This document shows, piece by piece, positions 40,367-48,203 of a stretch of DNA of 64,000 nucleotides (the stretch's first letter is position 1; each line of letters opens with the position of its first letter). The notes below the pieces were generated by a model. It made no database searches, was not told the DNA's origin, and saw nothing but the letters and a program-made list of their open reading frames with translations. The stretch lies in assembly GCA_964649825.1 (NCBI GenBank), contig CAZYQW010000075.1:1-64000 (forward strand). The letters run 5' to 3'. The DNA is from CAZYQW01 sp964649825 (GTDB taxonomy: Bacteria > Planctomycetota > B15-G4 > JADJEK01). The translations under genes were made by a program, and so were the position numbers.

Positions 40367-42081
40367 GGCGGCTCGTCAGGATCGCCGGGATCATCGGGAT
40401 CATCGCCGCGGCGCGGCCGGCCGGGGCGCAGATGAGCTCGCTCGACGACCTCGATCGCGACTTCATCCGCCTCGTCGAGAACGTGGCGCCATCCGTGGTC
40501 CACGTCGGCCCCGGGTTCTCGGGCATCTCCATCTCCGAGGACGGGTTCATCCTGACCGACGTCATGGCCGCGCGCGAGTTCCTCGTCGAGAAGAAGTCCA
40601 CGCTCGCCGTCACGTTCCCGGACCAACGCCGCTTCGACGCGACGCTCCACGCGCACGACCCTTCCACGCGAACCTCGATCCTCAAGATCGACACGCGTGC
40701 GAACCTTCCCTCGGTGCGGATCGGAACCCCGGACCGCCTCGCGGTGGGGAACTTCCTCCTCACCGTCGGCAACGCGTTCGGCACCGCCACCGAAGGCGAG
40801 CCCGCGGTCACGCTCGGCGTGGTCTCGTCCATCGAACGCGACGACCAGGGAGTGGCGCGCTCGATCGAGACGTCGGCCGCAACCAATCCGGGCCAGAACG
40901 GCGGCCCGTACTTCGACGTGAACGGAGACCTCGTCGGCCTGGCCGGCGCGCTGCCCGACGGCCGGAACCTCGCGCGCGTCACGCCGATCGATCGCATCCG
41001 GCGCGCGTACGGGCAGGTGGCGGCCGCGGACCGGATCTTCCGCCTCGGCCCGAGCACGAGTCCGCGGCGCAGCAAGGCGGCCATCCTGTCGGAGGCGTTC
41101 CACATCGCGGCCACGCGGGCGCGGCGGGGCGTCGTGACGATCTTCATCACGCAGCGGGTCGCCACGGAAGGCACACCGGGCGAAGCGGAGGCGAGCGAGC
41201 CGACGCCGGACCGCGACGGTGCAAAGCGCGATGATCGCTCCCCGCGGCCGGCGCCGGTGCCGAGCGCACCGATCGGCGGCGGTCCAATCACCGGCACGAT
41301 CGTGCACGAGGATGGATTCGTCCTCACCGCCGAGCCGCCCTTCTCCGACGACGTCGAGAGCATCGAAGTGGCGCTCGCCGACGGTCGCCGCTTCCGCGCC
41401 ACGCTGATCGCCCGTGACCTCAAGGCGGGGCTCGCGCTGCTGCTGCTCGACAAAGACCCCGGCGTCCGGCTCGAGCCGCTGCCCGCGGCGCCGGCCAACG
41501 AGTTGCGCGTCGGTCAGTTCGCGATCGCGGTCGGCGCTCCGCATGGTCCACCGGTCGACTCGGAGCCGTTCGTGACGGTCGGAATCGTCTCCGGGACCTC
41601 CCGGCAGAACCGCTACGTGGACGCGCTGCAGACCGACGCCGGCGTCAACGTGAAGAACGCCGGCGGCGTGCTCGTCGATCTGCGCGGGCGACGGCTCGGC
41701 GTCCTGCTGCCGGCCGCGCCCCCTTTCGGACACAACTCGGGCCTCGGGTTCGCGATTCCCAATGACGTCGTCGCGCGGATTCTGCCGGGGTTGATGCTGG
41801 GCAAGAACAGCGAGCCGGCCTTCATCGGGGTCGTCCTCTCGGATGCGCCCGGCGGCGGGGTGCTCGTCACCGAGGTCTCGGCCGGGTTCCCGGGGGAGCG
41901 AGCGGGGCTCGAGGTCGGCGACGTCATCACGCGCCTCGACGGGCGTGCGATCGCGAATCGATCCGAACTGACCGATTTCATCTGGATGCACAAGTCACCG
42001 AACGACGAGCTGCGCGCGTCGGTGCTTCGCGGCAACGAGGCCCGCGAGCTGACGATCCTGCTGACGAGTCGACCGCGGTGA
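40363..42081 (+). CDS. Tandem HtrA-like pseudo-protease with PDZ (both catalytic triads lost)
   Basis: 572 residues from TTG 40363, overlapping the htrA stop (TTGA). A signal peptide covers residues 1-23 (ending RPAGAQ). Then come two S1C-type domains: about 28-230 and 305-480, and one PDZ at 485-570 (GGVLVTEVSAGFPGERAGLEVGDVITRL). In domain 1 the His position is Met68 (ILTDVMAA), the Asp position is Thr (RTSILKI) and the Ser is Asn179 (GQNGGP instead of GNSGGP). In domain 2 the His is Pro (LTAEPPF), the Asp is Gly (KAGLALLLL) and the Ser is Ala (KNAGGVLVD). So all six triad residues are replaced. The Pro/Asp-rich linker lies at about 265-305. A regulatory or chaperone-type role with the preceding HtrA is inferred. 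Confidence 0.85.
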   Translation: MRRLVRIAGIIGIIAAARPAGAQMSSLDDLDRDFIRLVENVAPSVVHVGPGFSGISISEDGFILTDVMAAREFLVEKKSTLAVTFPDQRRFDATLHAHDPSTRTSILKIDTRANLPSVRIGTPDRLAVGNFLLTVGNAFGTATEGEPAVTLGVVSSIERDDQGVARSIETSAATNPGQNGGPYFDVNGDLVGLAGALPDGRNLARVTPIDRIRRAYGQVAAADRIFRLGPSTSPRRSKAAILSEAFHIAATRARRGVVTIFITQRVATEGTPGEAEASEPTPDRDGAKRDDRSPRPAPVPSAPIGGGPITGTIVHEDGFVLTAEPPFSDDVESIEVALADGRRFRATLIARDLKAGLALLLLDKDPGVRLEPLPAAPANELRVGQFAIAVGAPHGPPVDSEPFVTVGIVSGTSRQNRYVDALQTDAGVNVKNAGGVLVDLRGRRLGVLLPAAPPFGHNSGLGFAIPNDVVARILPGLMLGKNSEPAFIGVVLSDAPGGGVLVTEVSAGFPGERAGLEVGDVITRLDGRAIANRSELTDFIWMHKSPNDELRASVLRGNEARELTILLTSRPR

Positions 42082-42149
42082 TCGCGGCTGGGAATCGCGC
42101 GCGCAGGCCGTAACATGGCGCGTCGATTCTTCCACGCCGGACGAGGAAC

Positions 42150-43601
42150 ATGGCAGAGCATCCCCTGGGAAGCGAGGAACGCCCCCTCTGGGTCGCGGTG
42201 ATCGGCTCCGGCCCGTCCGCCTTCTACGCCGTCGACGCGCTCTTCAAGACGAACGGGATCTCCGTCCACGCCGACGTGTTCGACCGCCTTCCGACGCCGT
42301 TCGGCCTCGTTCGCGGCGGCGTGGCGCCCGACCATCAGAAGATCAAGTCGGTGGCGGCCAGCTACGAGCGGACGGCCGCGCATCCGAACTTCCGCTTCTT
42401 CGGCAACGTCATGCTCGGGCGCGACGTGCAGGTCGACGAGCTGCTCTCGATCTACGACTGCATCATCTTCGCGGTGGGGAACGAGAGCGACCGCAAGATG
42501 GGTGTTCCGGGCGAGGATCTCGCGGGCATCCATTCAGCGACGGCGTTCGTCGGCTGGTACAACGGACACCCGGACTTCCAGGGCGAGACGTTCGAGCTCG
42601 TGGGCGCCAGGCGGGTCGCCGTGATCGGCAACGGCAACGTCGCGATGGACGTCACCCGCGTCCTCGCGCGCGAGCCGGACGAGCTGGCGGAGACCGACAT
42701 CGCCGACGAGGCGCTCGAGGCGTTGCGCGAGAACGGCGTCGAGGAGATCCTGCTGCTCGGCCGCCGGGGTCCGGCACAGGCCGCGTTCTCGCCGAAGGAG
42801 ATCCAGGAGGTCGCGGATCTCGCGCACTCCGACGTCGTCGTCGAGGCCGCGGACGTCGATCTCGATCCGGTCAGCCGCGCGTGGCTCGACTCCGGCGCTC
42901 CGGCCGCCGCGAAGAAGAACCTCGCGATCCTCGAAGCGCAGGTGGAACACGGCGAGGGGAAACAGCGGCGGAAGATCCGCTGCAGATTCCTCGTGTCGCC
43001 GGTCGAGTTCATCGGCGACAACGGCCGCGTCACCGGCGTGAAGCTGGAGCACGGCGAGCTCTACGCGGACGATCACGGCACGCCGCGCCCTCGCGGCGCT
43101 GGTCGCTACACGGTCGAGGCCGTCGACCTCGTCTTCAAGGCGATCGGCTACCTCGGCGTGGAGATCCCCGGCGTTCCCTTCGACCGGAAGTGGGGCATCA
43201 TCCCGAACGTGAACGGCCGTGTCGTCGCATCGAGGGAAAGCGACGAACCGCTGCCGGGCCAGTACGTGGTGGGTTGGGCGAAGCGCGGCCCGACCGGCCT
43301 GATCGGCACGAACAACGCCGATTCGAAGGCGACGGTCGCAGCCCTCCTCGAGGACGTCTCCGGGAAGTCGGCCGCGGCGCTCGAACGGAAGCACCCCGAC
43401 GCGATCGTCCAGCGCCTGCGAGCGAAGGAGGTGGACTTCGTCAGCTACGACGACTGGCGGCGCCTCGACGCCTATGAAGTCGCCGAGGGCCGGAAGGTCG
43501 GCAAGGTCCGGCGCAAACTGACGACGGTGGCCGCGATGATGGACGTGGTGCGCCGCCTTCGCGTCCAGGAACACACGACGGAGTCGACGTCGGGCGCGTG
43601 A
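42150..43601 (+). CDS. FprA-type ferredoxin/flavodoxin NADP reductase
   Basis: 483 residues. FAD is bound by VAVIGSGPSAFYAVDAL at residues 15-30, followed by DVFDRLPTPFGLVRGGVAPDHQKIK, the adrenodoxin-reductase signature. NADP is bound by VAVIGNGNVAMDVTRVL near 155, and ending motifs are KRGPTGLIGTNNADSKATV. This group (FprA, adrenodoxin reductase) moves electrons between NADPH and ferredoxin-like partners in the cytoplasm. No ferredoxin gene is in the window. It follows the pseudo-protease by 68 bp on the same strand. The C-terminal extension (DAIVQRLRAKEVDFVSYDDW...) is of the usual length. Confidence 0.92.
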   Translation: MAEHPLGSEERPLWVAVIGSGPSAFYAVDALFKTNGISVHADVFDRLPTPFGLVRGGVAPDHQKIKSVAASYERTAAHPNFRFFGNVMLGRDVQVDELLSIYDCIIFAVGNESDRKMGVPGEDLAGIHSATAFVGWYNGHPDFQGETFELVGARRVAVIGNGNVAMDVTRVLAREPDELAETDIADEALEALRENGVEEILLLGRRGPAQAAFSPKEIQEVADLAHSDVVVEAADVDLDPVSRAWLDSGAPAAAKKNLAILEAQVEHGEGKQRRKIRCRFLVSPVEFIGDNGRVTGVKLEHGELYADDHGTPRPRGAGRYTVEAVDLVFKAIGYLGVEIPGVPFDRKWGIIPNVNGRVVASRESDEPLPGQYVVGWAKRGPTGLIGTNNADSKATVAALLEDVSGKSAAALERKHPDAIVQRLRAKEVDFVSYDDWRRLDAYEVAEGRKVGKVRRKLTTVAAMMDVVRRLRVQEHTTESTSGA

Positions 43602-43632
43602 TGCCGCTCGGGCGTTCGAACGCCGAGCCGCT

Positions 43633-44166
43633 TCAGCCTTCGATCGGCTCGAGGGGCTCCTGCTTCAGGCGCTCGAGCTTGTCCAGCAGGATCGGCCGCG
43701 CGGTCGCCGGCGCTTCGTCGACGAGGCGCCGCGTGATCGCGAACTTCTTCATCCGGTGCAGATACATCTCGAGCTCGTTCGAGTAGTCGATGGACGGCCG
43801 ATCGCAGGAGGGGTGACGCCGCGACGCGATCTCCTCGGGCGGGAACGGCTCGCTCGAGTACTTCAGACGGTAGAGGAGATCCTCGAGCCCCGGGATCGCC
43901 CCCTCGCCCTGCTCGTAGAGGAGGTGGTCGCGCGCCGCGACGCGCTCCTCGTCCGACGTCGGCCCCCCACCGGCCGCGCGCATGAACAGGTCGAGCGCTT
44001 CGTGTTCGCGGCTCGGCTCGCGTTCGCGAACGAGCAGATCAGCGTCGCACGTGTGCCGCACGAAGCGATCGCGTTTCGCGAGCGGATAGTCGGTCGCGAC
44101 GCCGCACATTCCGCAGCGGACGCGCAGTCCGGGCGTCCGGCGCCGCAGGTGGTCGAGCAGGCCCAT
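43633..44166 (-). CDS. Zinc-ribbon-containing protein of unknown function
   Basis: 177 residues. VRCGMCGVATDYPLAKRDRFVRHTCDADLLV holds Cys18, Cys21 and a later His-x-Cys pair, which suggests a small zinc ribbon. The rest is helical and acid-rich. RPSIDYSNELEMYLHRMKKFAITRRLV near residue 130 looks like a helix pair. No catalytic motif is visible and I do not recognise a family. Its ATG overlaps the TGA of the aminotransferase gene by one base, so it is translated after it. A cytoplasmic location is likely. Confidence 0.6.
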   Translation of the reverse strand: MGLLDHLRRRTPGLRVRCGMCGVATDYPLAKRDRFVRHTCDADLLVREREPSREHEALDLFMRAAGGGPTSDEERVAARDHLLYEQGEGAIPGLEDLLYRLKYSSEPFPPEEIASRRHPSCDRPSIDYSNELEMYLHRMKKFAITRRLVDEAPATARPILLDKLERLKQEPLEPIEG

Positions 44167-45059
44167 CAGGATTCAGCGCCGACGGTGCGGAGCGCCCTTT
44201 TGCGATAGAGCGCGTGGAGACGGCAGGTGACCGGGCCCGGCGGCGCCTCGAACAGCGTCTCGCGCGGTTCGGGCCGGACCACCGCGCGGATCGGCATGAT
44301 CTCCTTCAGGCTGCTCGTCAGGAACATCTCGTCTGCGTCACGGATGTCGTCGGCGTCGAATCGTCCCTCCTCGACGGCGACACCGGCGTCCGCCGCGACC
44401 TCGAACACGAAACCGCGCGTGATCCCGTCGAGGATGCCGCACTCGAGCCCCGGCGTGCGCAGCCGTCCGTCCTTCACGAGGAAGACGTTCGACGTGGAGC
44501 CCTCGGTCAAGTCGCCGTCGCGGTTCGGCATCAAGCACTCGAACGCGTCGATCCGCTTCGCCTCGCGCAGCGCGATGATGTTGTTCAGGTAGTTTCCGCT
44601 CTTGATCTTGGGGTCCAGCGAACGGCGTCCAGTGCGGTGGACGCCCACCAGCGCCACGAGCACGCCGTCCGCGTAGCACGCCGGATCGAAGCCCTTGTGC
44701 TCGCGCACGATGATGACGGTCGTGCCGTCGCCCGCGCTTTGCATGTCGAGATCGACGAAGCCCAGCCTCGCGCCGCGCGTGACGACGACGCGAACGTACG
44801 ACTCGACGTTCCCCGCCGCGGCGATCGTCGCCCGGACCTGGCGCTCGATCGAGACCGTTCCGCCCGGGATGGGAAGCCAGAGCCCCACGGCCGACCGCTC
44901 GAGCCGGGCGAGGTGACGGTCGAGCAGGAACGGCCGGCCGTGGTACGTCCGAACGGTCTCATACACCCCGTCACCGAACAGGAAGCCACGGTCGAACACC
45001 GAGACCTTCGCCTCCCCGGCGGGCACGATCCGACCATTCAGGTTGACGAGCGTCGTCAC
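44166..45059 (-). CDS. Class IV PLP aminotransferase (branched-chain/D-amino acid type)
   Basis: 297 residues of fold-type IV. FDRGFLFGDGVYETVRTYHGRPFLLDRHLARLERSA is the family's opening; the PLP lysine is in LDPKIKSGNYLNNIIALREAK; the TEGSTSNVF block and FLTSSLKEIMPI end motif match branched-chain aminotransferase, D-amino acid aminotransferase or ADC lyase. I cannot tell these apart by eye. Start at ATG 45059. The downstream zinc-ribbon gene is coupled to it. Upstream is a 350-bp gap that separates it from the divergent TPR-like gene. Confidence 0.88.
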   Translation of the reverse strand: MTTLVNLNGRIVPAGEAKVSVFDRGFLFGDGVYETVRTYHGRPFLLDRHLARLERSAVGLWLPIPGGTVSIERQVRATIAAAGNVESYVRVVVTRGARLGFVDLDMQSAGDGTTVIIVREHKGFDPACYADGVLVALVGVHRTGRRSLDPKIKSGNYLNNIIALREAKRIDAFECLMPNRDGDLTEGSTSNVFLVKDGRLRTPGLECGILDGITRGFVFEVAADAGVAVEEGRFDADDIRDADEMFLTSSLKEIMPIRAVVRPEPRETLFEAPPGPVTCRLHALYRKRALRTVGAES

Positions 45060-45409
45060 GGCGATGCATCCGATGCATCCAGAGGTTCGAGGAAGAAGCG
45101 ACCGGCGCGGCTGGATGATATCGAAACCAGCGCCGGAGGATCACCGCCCTGCTCGACTCATGCCGCGCGGCCCGATTCTCGCTCCGAATTCGCCCGATTG
45201 TCGGCGCCGACGGTTACGACGGCCGAAAGCCCGACTAGAACTTTCAAGCCCGAACGGGCCGCTCGCTTTGGGCGGCTCGTTGTCGTTCCAGGAAGCGCGT
45301 CCGAGAGCTCGGCCTGCCGGCGAACCCGAATCGTCCCGTTGGGCCGCTTTGCTCCAGAACGCACCGCCCTGGCGTTTTCTGTCGGCTTTCTCCCGAGCCT
45401 GGAGCTGAG
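45060..45409. other. Divergent intergenic region with a hairpin
   Basis: This 350-bp region lies between the aminotransferase (minus) and the TPR-like gene (plus). A possible sigma-70-like pair is TTGTCG, 17 bp, TACGAC near 45199-45227. A strong 11-bp hairpin with two G-U pairs occupies 45254-45264/45270-45280, in the leader of the plus-strand gene. The translated frames are Arg-rich and not credible genes. Confidence 0.45.
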
Positions 45410-46393
45410 ATGGTCTCCTTCCCTGACACCCACACGTTCCACGACCTAGTTCAAACCCTCGTTGACGCGGCCTCCGACGCCTCCGTCCGTCAGAAGCTGG
45501 GACCGCTGCTGGCGCGCCTCGATGAGGTCGCGATCGCCTCCCTCGACGAGCCCGGCGCACGCGCTCTCGCGCGCACGCGGCTCTCCGAGGCGCTCCTCGT
45601 GGCCCTCGGCACCGACGCCGCCCACAAGTCGCTCTCTCGTGCGGTCGACGACAGCGACCGCATCGACGACGACGCCGGCCGAGCCAACTCCCTCGTCGAG
45701 GCGGCGCACGGCGCCGCGGCCCTGGGATCCCTCGGCGCGGACCTTCTGGCGCGCATCGAAGGTCACGCGGCCGCGCTCGAGCCGAGCCGCGCGCGCGCTC
45801 GGCTGTTCGCGACCCTATCGGTGGCCTACGGACGTGCGAAGGAATCGGCCAAGGCCGCGAAGATGGCGGTTCGTGCGATGAACAGCGCGGAGAAGGTCGA
45901 GGACCCGGCGAGTCGCGTCTTCGCGCTCTGCCAGGTGGCCACCGTGCTGCATGGCGCCCACGCGTCCCGCATGGACGCAGCGGATGCGATCGAGCGGGCT
46001 CGTGCCGTTGCGCTGGACGTTGCCGACGAGGCAAGTCGGGCCCGGGCTACGGTCGAGGTCGCAGCCACGCTCGGTCGACTCGACCGCGCCGCCGACGGTC
46101 TCTCCTTGCTTCAGAGCGCGCTCGGGTTGGCCGAGCCGAGGGAGCCCGCGGCCGCGCCCCGGCCGGTGGCGACTCAGGAGATCGATGTGGTCGAGGCGAT
46201 CGAACCGCTCGCCGACGTTGGCGAGCTCACGGAGGAAGCGGAGGAGACCGAGCCGATTCCGGCCGCTCGATCCGAGTCGAGCCGGGAATCACAGGAATCA
46301 GTGGTCGAGAACGTCGGCGTGCCTGAGGGCTACAACGATCCGACCGCCGGCTTGAAGTTCCCGTCGCACTCGTCACGGCGACGCCGCCGCTGA
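45410..46393 (+). CDS. TPR-like helical repeat protein
   Basis: 327 residues, ATG at 45410 with TGGAG about 6 nt upstream. From residue 5 to about 240 the protein is built of 30-40-residue helical pairs rich in Ala, such as ARANSLVEAAHGAAALGSLG, ARLFATLSVAYGRAKESAKAAKMAVRAM, SRVFALCQVATVLHGA and SRARATVEVAATLGRLDRAADGL, fitting TPR-like repeats. A long acidic, Ser/Glu-rich linker follows (EIDVVEAIEPLADVGELTEEAEETEPI). The tail ends with a run of Arg (SRRRRR), probably a cytoplasmic binding tail. No signal peptide. Function unknown. Confidence 0.7.
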   Translation: MVSFPDTHTFHDLVQTLVDAASDASVRQKLGPLLARLDEVAIASLDEPGARALARTRLSEALLVALGTDAAHKSLSRAVDDSDRIDDDAGRANSLVEAAHGAAALGSLGADLLARIEGHAAALEPSRARARLFATLSVAYGRAKESAKAAKMAVRAMNSAEKVEDPASRVFALCQVATVLHGAHASRMDAADAIERARAVALDVADEASRARATVEVAATLGRLDRAADGLSLLQSALGLAEPREPAAAPRPVATQEIDVVEAIEPLADVGELTEEAEETEPIPAARSESSRESQESVVENVGVPEGYNDPTAGLKFPSHSSRRRRR

Positions 46394-46452
46394 GTGGGGA
46401 ATGCAAGTCCTCCGCGAAGGACGCCCCCGAGCCAGGGAGGCGGCCGACCCCG

Positions 46453-46485
46453 CGGGTGCGAACACAAGTCAAGCCTTCGCACCCG
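46453..46485 (+). terminator. Hairpin terminator after the TPR-like gene
   Basis: CGGGTGCGAA (46453-46462) and TTCGCACCCG (46476-46485) form a 10-bp stem with a 13-nt loop, 60 nt after the stop codon. No T-tract follows. Confidence 0.5.
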
Positions 46486-46630
46486 TTCGGTCTCCTCCAG
46501 CCGCAGTGGCGAGGCGCCTCATGCCCCGTTAAATTTGGCGCAGCGTCCGGCTCCACGGGTTATCCTGTCGGGACGATCAAGTAGATACGGCAGCCCACAC
46601 GACTGGTCCCGTACCGCATGGAGCGTCCCA

Positions 46631-46978
46631 GTGATTCGCACCGCGAACGTGAACGAACTCCCGAGCCCAGAGGAGGGGTTTCGCGTATTGGTCACGCGTA
46701 AATGGCCAAGAGGCATCCCGAAGGACGCCATCGACCTGTGGGTGAAGGACCTTGGCGGAACGCCAGAACTGCTCAAGGAGTACAAGAAGGGCAAGATCAC
46801 CCCAGCGGGATTCGAGGCCCGCTACCGGGGCGAGATCTCGGAGCCGGTGCGGAGCGGTCTCGTCTACGACCTCCAGCGCCGGGCGATGAATGGCACCGAC
46901 CTGATCCTCCTGTGTGACTTCGAGCAGGAGGAGGGTTCGGTCCGCCTCGCGCTCAAGTCGGTGCTCGAGACGACCTGA
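46631..46978 (+). CDS. DUF488-family protein (YeaO-like)
   Basis: 115 residues from GTG 46631, which marks where family resemblance begins (MIRTANVNELPSPEEGFRVLVTRKWPRGI). KWPRGIPKDAIDLWVKDLGGTPELLKEY and DLILLCDFEQEEGSVRLALKSVL are DUF488-like blocks. The usual conserved Cys/His site near ILLC is present as Cys (LLCDFE). The function of this family is not known. The open frame continues upstream to 46394 without resemblance, so the GTG is preferred. It lies between the TPR-like gene and the Hsp20 pair. Confidence 0.75.
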   Translation: MIRTANVNELPSPEEGFRVLVTRKWPRGIPKDAIDLWVKDLGGTPELLKEYKKGKITPAGFEARYRGEISEPVRSGLVYDLQRRAMNGTDLILLCDFEQEEGSVRLALKSVLETT

Positions 46979-47113
46979 CGGCTTCCCAGGCGTGCTCTGA
47001 AGCCCTCGTCATTTTGACGCGTCCTGCGTCATCGTGCCGCATCCTCGTCCCCCGGCACTCCGCCTTCTCACTGAACCAACGGCTTTTTCACGACTTCCGT
47101 GAGGGGAGCCGTT

Positions 47114-47129
47114 TGGCATACGAGATGCA
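47114..47129 (+). promoter_or_regulatory. Possible sigma-54 (-24/-12) promoter for the Hsp20 pair
   Basis: The bases TGGCATACGAGATGCA match the sigma-54 consensus TGGCAC-N5-TTGCA with the GG and GC at the required 10-base spacing and two mismatches. Transcription would begin near 47141, with a leader of about 60 nt that contains an AGGAGG ribosome site before the ATG at 47200. Sigma-70 boxes are not evident. No activator site was identified. Confidence 0.4.
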
Positions 47130-47199
47130 GTATGTTGCCTGTCCCGCCACTCGCGGGCCGGAATACGCACTTCTCTGCAGCTCATAGGAGGCAGAACAA

Positions 47200-47625
47200 A
47201 TGTTGGATCGATGGTTCGACCGGAGTTGGAACGACCTGCCGGCGTTCGACCGGGTCTTCGAGCGCATGCTGGGCTCGTTCCCCTGCGAACGCGGCATCGC
47301 CGTGCCGCGGATGAACGTTCGCGACCTGGAGGACTCCATCGAGGTGCGGCTCGAGGCATCGGGCTACACCGCGGAGGAACTCGACGTGCGCGTGGAAGGC
47401 GACCGGCTCACGATCACCGGTCGGAAAGAGGCCCCGGCCCCTTCGGACGGCCTTCGCATGCTGCGTCGCGAGCGGACGTTCGGAACGTTCAAGCGCGAGG
47501 TGCGGCTCGGCGCCCCGGTGGACAGCGACGCGGTCGAGGCTCAGTACCGCCTCGGCGTGCTGAACGTGAAGCTGCCGAAGGCGGCCGAAGCCCGTCCGCG
47601 GGTGATCGAAGTCCAGGCGAACTGA
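47200..47625 (+). CDS. Hsp20 small heat-shock protein
   Basis: 141 residues. A short N-terminal arm (MLDRWFDRSWNDLPAFDRVFERMLGSF) precedes an alpha-crystallin domain: MNVRDLEDSIEVRLEASGYTAEELDVRVEGDRLTITGRKE, RRERTFGTFKREVRLGAPVDSDAVEAQYRLGVLNVKLPKAAE. The GVLNVKLPK block is the family's hallmark. The C-terminal I-x-I motif is only weak (VIEV). It binds unfolding proteins in the cytoplasm. AGGAGG lies 8 nt upstream. A second, divergent Hsp20 gene follows after 27 nt, so the pair is one operon. Confidence 0.92.
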   Translation: MLDRWFDRSWNDLPAFDRVFERMLGSFPCERGIAVPRMNVRDLEDSIEVRLEASGYTAEELDVRVEGDRLTITGRKEAPAPSDGLRMLRRERTFGTFKREVRLGAPVDSDAVEAQYRLGVLNVKLPKAAEARPRVIEVQAN

Positions 47626-47652
47626 CCAGTCTCAGGAAACGGAGAACGAGCA

Positions 47653-48033
47653 ATGTCCTCTCAAGTCACCGCCCTTCATCCCTCGACGCCCGCTGCCAGT
47701 GAAGTGCAGCCGGCGATCGACACGTTCCTCCCGCGAACCGACGCCCTCGAGTATGAGGACCGGCTCGAGCTTCACGTCGAGCTGCCGGGTGTCGACACCG
47801 ACGGGGTTTCGTTGAAGATCGAGGATCGTACCCTGTCGATCGACGCCACCCGCACCGTGCCGATCGAGCGGCTCCGACATCAGGAGTTCTCGGCGGCCCG
47901 ATTCCGTCGGAGCTTCTCGCTGCCGGCGGGGCTCGACACCGAGAAGGTCGACGCACGGCTGGAGAACGGCGTCCTGATCGTCACGGTGCGCAAGGCCGAC
48001 GAGAAGAAGCCGCGACGCATCCAGATTCGCTGA
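47653..48033 (+). CDS. Hsp20-family small heat-shock protein (second copy)
   Basis: 126 residues. The alpha-crystallin domain is DALEYEDRLELHVELPGVDTDGVSLKIEDRTLSIDATRT, then RFRRSFSLPAGLDTEKVDARLENGVLIVTVRKA. NGVLIVTVRK is the conserved block. The C-terminus ends RRIQIR, an I-x-I motif that docks in oligomers. It is only distantly similar to the first Hsp20, so they may form mixed oligomers. An AAACGGAGAACGAGCA stretch with GGAG lies upstream of the ATG. Confidence 0.9.
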   Translation: MSSQVTALHPSTPAASEVQPAIDTFLPRTDALEYEDRLELHVELPGVDTDGVSLKIEDRTLSIDATRTVPIERLRHQEFSAARFRRSFSLPAGLDTEKVDARLENGVLIVTVRKADEKKPRRIQIR

Positions 48034-48118
48034 TCTCGCATCGCGGCAACGGTTCTGAATGTCTTCGCCGCGATCGCCCGGGGTGCGAACGCGGCTCCTC
48101 GACTTCCCGCAATGAGAA

Positions 48119-48154
48119 GGGGGCCGACCGGGCTTTTTGGCCCCGTCGGCCCCC
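48119..48154. terminator. Strong bidirectional hairpin terminator
   Basis: Ten G/C-rich pairs (48119-48128 with 48145-48154), one mismatch, then four pairs (48130-48133 with 48140-48143) around the T-rich loop TTTTTG. It separates the plus-strand Hsp20 pair from the minus-strand secreted-protein gene ending at 48204. Confidence 0.65.
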
Positions 48155-48203
48155 CTGCCGCTACGGTGCGCGGCCAGCCGTTTCCTGGAGGGATCGGCAG
48201 TGA

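Noticed and set aside
45141..46034. Minus-strand Arg-rich frame near the TPR-like gene
   Set aside because: Antisense noise; no similarity or signal sequence.
46986..47110. Possible small gene before the Hsp20 promoter
   Set aside because: No frame with a ribosome site; the bases include the promoter region only.
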